Shown here: positions 5,923-6,588 of the stretch, one piece after another | Numbering within the stretch: position 1 is the stretch's first letter | Layout: every line of letters starts with the position of its first letter | NCBI GenBank assembly: GCA_023433825.1 | Contig: JAEYTU010000284.1 | Location: 1 to 6,588, forward strand | Direction of reading: 5' to 3' | Origin: Planctomycetota bacterium | GTDB taxonomy: Bacteria; Planctomycetota; UBA1135; UBA2386 | Length of the DNA stretch: 6,588 nt | Position numbers and translations under genes: made by a program | Notes under the pieces: generated by a model | Database searches by the model: none | Told to the model about the DNA's origin: nothing | Seen by the model: the letters and a program-made list of their open reading frames with translations, nothing else

Positions 5923-6588
5923 ACCAGGCGGCGGTGCACCTGCTCCAGGAACGCGCCGACGTCGGTCACGATCCCTTGCGACTGGGCCGATCCGCGATCC
6001 GACAGCTTGGCGACGACGGCCGGGTGAATGTCGACGCAAACGGTCGCGACCTCGGCCGGAACCATGTTGCCGACGCCGATGCCGTGCAGCATCGACCCGA
6101 GGATCAACACCAACCCGGCCCCCTTCAGGATCTGCGCGTATTGCTCCTGCGCGCGGAACAGGTCCATCTCGGTGTCGGGCAGCGGCCCGTCGTCGCGGAT
6201 GCTGCCGGCGAGACAGAACGGCACGTTGCGCTCGACGACGGCATGCATGACCCCGGTCGTCAGCGCGCCTTGCTCGACGGCGGCGCGCAGACTGCCGGCG
6301 CGACGCACGCGGTTGATCGCGCGCATGTGATGCATGTGGCCGTGCACCATCGGCTGGCCCTTCTGCAGATCGACGCCGAGGCTCGTGCCGTACCAGGCCG
6401 CTTCGACGTCGTGCACGGCGAGCGCGTTGCCGGACAGCAGCCCGTCGACCCACCCACCGCGCACGATGCCGGCCAGCCAATCGGCGGCGCCGACGTGAAT
6501 GACGACCGGCCCCACCACCAGGACGACCTTCCGCCCGTCCGCGCGCGTCTGTCGCCACTGGGAGACGACCGTGTCGACCTGCGCCGCG
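5916..6588 (-). CDS. TIGR00300/LOR-SDH domain protein, archaeal-type ornithine cyclodeaminase group (N-terminus outside window)
   Basis: The frame is open from the right window edge to TGA at 5918-5916, giving about 223 C-terminal residues; family members are about 400 residues, so roughly the last half is present. The hand-translated entry runs QWRQTRADGRKVVLVVGPVV, so the GTG at 6518 is internal and not a start. Family signatures in order: VVGPVVIHVGAADWLAGIVR, GLLSGNALAVHDVEAAWYGT, HMHHMRAINRVRRAGSLRAA, VPFCLAGSIRDDGPLPDTEM, LVLILGSMLHGIGVGNMVPA, ATVCVDIHPAVVAKLSDRGS and a final GIVTDVGAFL. Members of this group in methanogens, and the C-terminal domain of cyanobacterial ArgZ/AgrE, act on ornithine with NAD (cyclodeamination to proline plus ammonia for the archaeal type). 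The glycine-rich GVGN and VCVDIHP strand fit a Rossmann-like NAD fold. Whether this homologue uses ornithine is inferred. It is cytoplasmic, with no link in function to the exported genes downstream. Confidence 0.92.
   Translation of the reverse strand, partial: AAQVDTVVSQWRQTRADGRKVVLVVGPVVIHVGAADWLAGIVRGGWVDGLLSGNALAVHDVEAAWYGTSLGVDLQKGQPMVHGHMHHMRAINRVRRAGSLRAAVEQGALTTGVMHAVVERNVPFCLAGSIRDDGPLPDTEMDLFRAQEQYAQILKGAGLVLILGSMLHGIGVGNMVPAEVATVCVDIHPAVVAKLSDRGSAQSQGIVTDVGAFLEQVHRRLVG

Noticed and set aside
6516..6518. GTG at 6518 as true start of the LOR/SDH gene
   Set aside because: The frame stays open to the window edge and the residues before it (TRADGRKVVL) match the family's conserved entry into the VVGPVVIH segment, so the GTG codes for an internal valine.
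5884..6558. Second minus-strand frame (5884-6558) overlapping the LOR/SDH gene
   Set aside because: It is Arg/Ala-rich with no motif, while the other frame carries continuous family signatures; it is a frame shadow.
1..6588. tRNA, rRNA, CRISPR repeats, insertion sequences or attachment sites
   Set aside because: No cloverleaf, repeat-spacer pattern, terminal inverted repeat or transposase motif was seen; the frequent short cgacg/gcgac repetitions reflect codon bias.

Overview
The window is very GC-rich (about 70% by eye), with strong G/C preference at third codon positions. The gene families point to a bacterium of the phylum Planctomycetota: DUF1549/DUF1553, DUF1501 and WD40 proteins side by side, a cysteine-less redoxin-like secreted protein, and a small secreted beta-rich protein with an 'IPNDPxLVG' motif. 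Related phyla that also carry DUF1501/DUF1549 genes cannot be excluded. All six genes I can support lie on the minus strand, so the text below follows transcription from high to low coordinates.

Right end (6588 to 5916): the C-terminal part of a TIGR00300-family (LOR/SDH domain) protein, the archaeal-type ornithine cyclodeaminase group. Its N-terminus lies outside the window. After about 85 bases comes a small secreted protein (5830 to 5210) with four cysteines after the signal peptide. An intergenic stretch of 106 bases follows, with a GC-rich inverted repeat and no promoter I can recognise.

Left part (5103 to 1): a four-gene operon in which every neighbouring pair overlaps by exactly 4 bases (GTGA, ATGA, GTGA). 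The order is (1) an exported redoxin-like domain lacking a CxxC active site, with a coiled coil and helical tail; (2) a 678-residue DUF1549/DUF1553 protein with an N-terminal CX4CH cytochrome-like motif, a Big2-type domain and a CXXCH motif; (3) a 425-residue DUF1501 protein with a twin-arginine signal; (4) a WD40-repeat protein with a lipoprotein-like signal, cut off by the left edge. This last gene starts at GTG 765 and stays open to base 1.

The DUF1549, DUF1501 and WD40 families are widespread in Planctomycetota, but no biochemical role is firmly assigned to them. All four operon proteins carry an export signal (three Sec or lipoprotein type, one Tat type), and the overlaps suggest coupled translation. 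The most economical inference is a cell-envelope module whose parts are needed together. There are no RNA genes, mobile elements, CRISPR arrays or gene-free stretches over 300 bases. The long plus-strand reading frames are best explained as antisense shadows of the GC-rich minus-strand genes.
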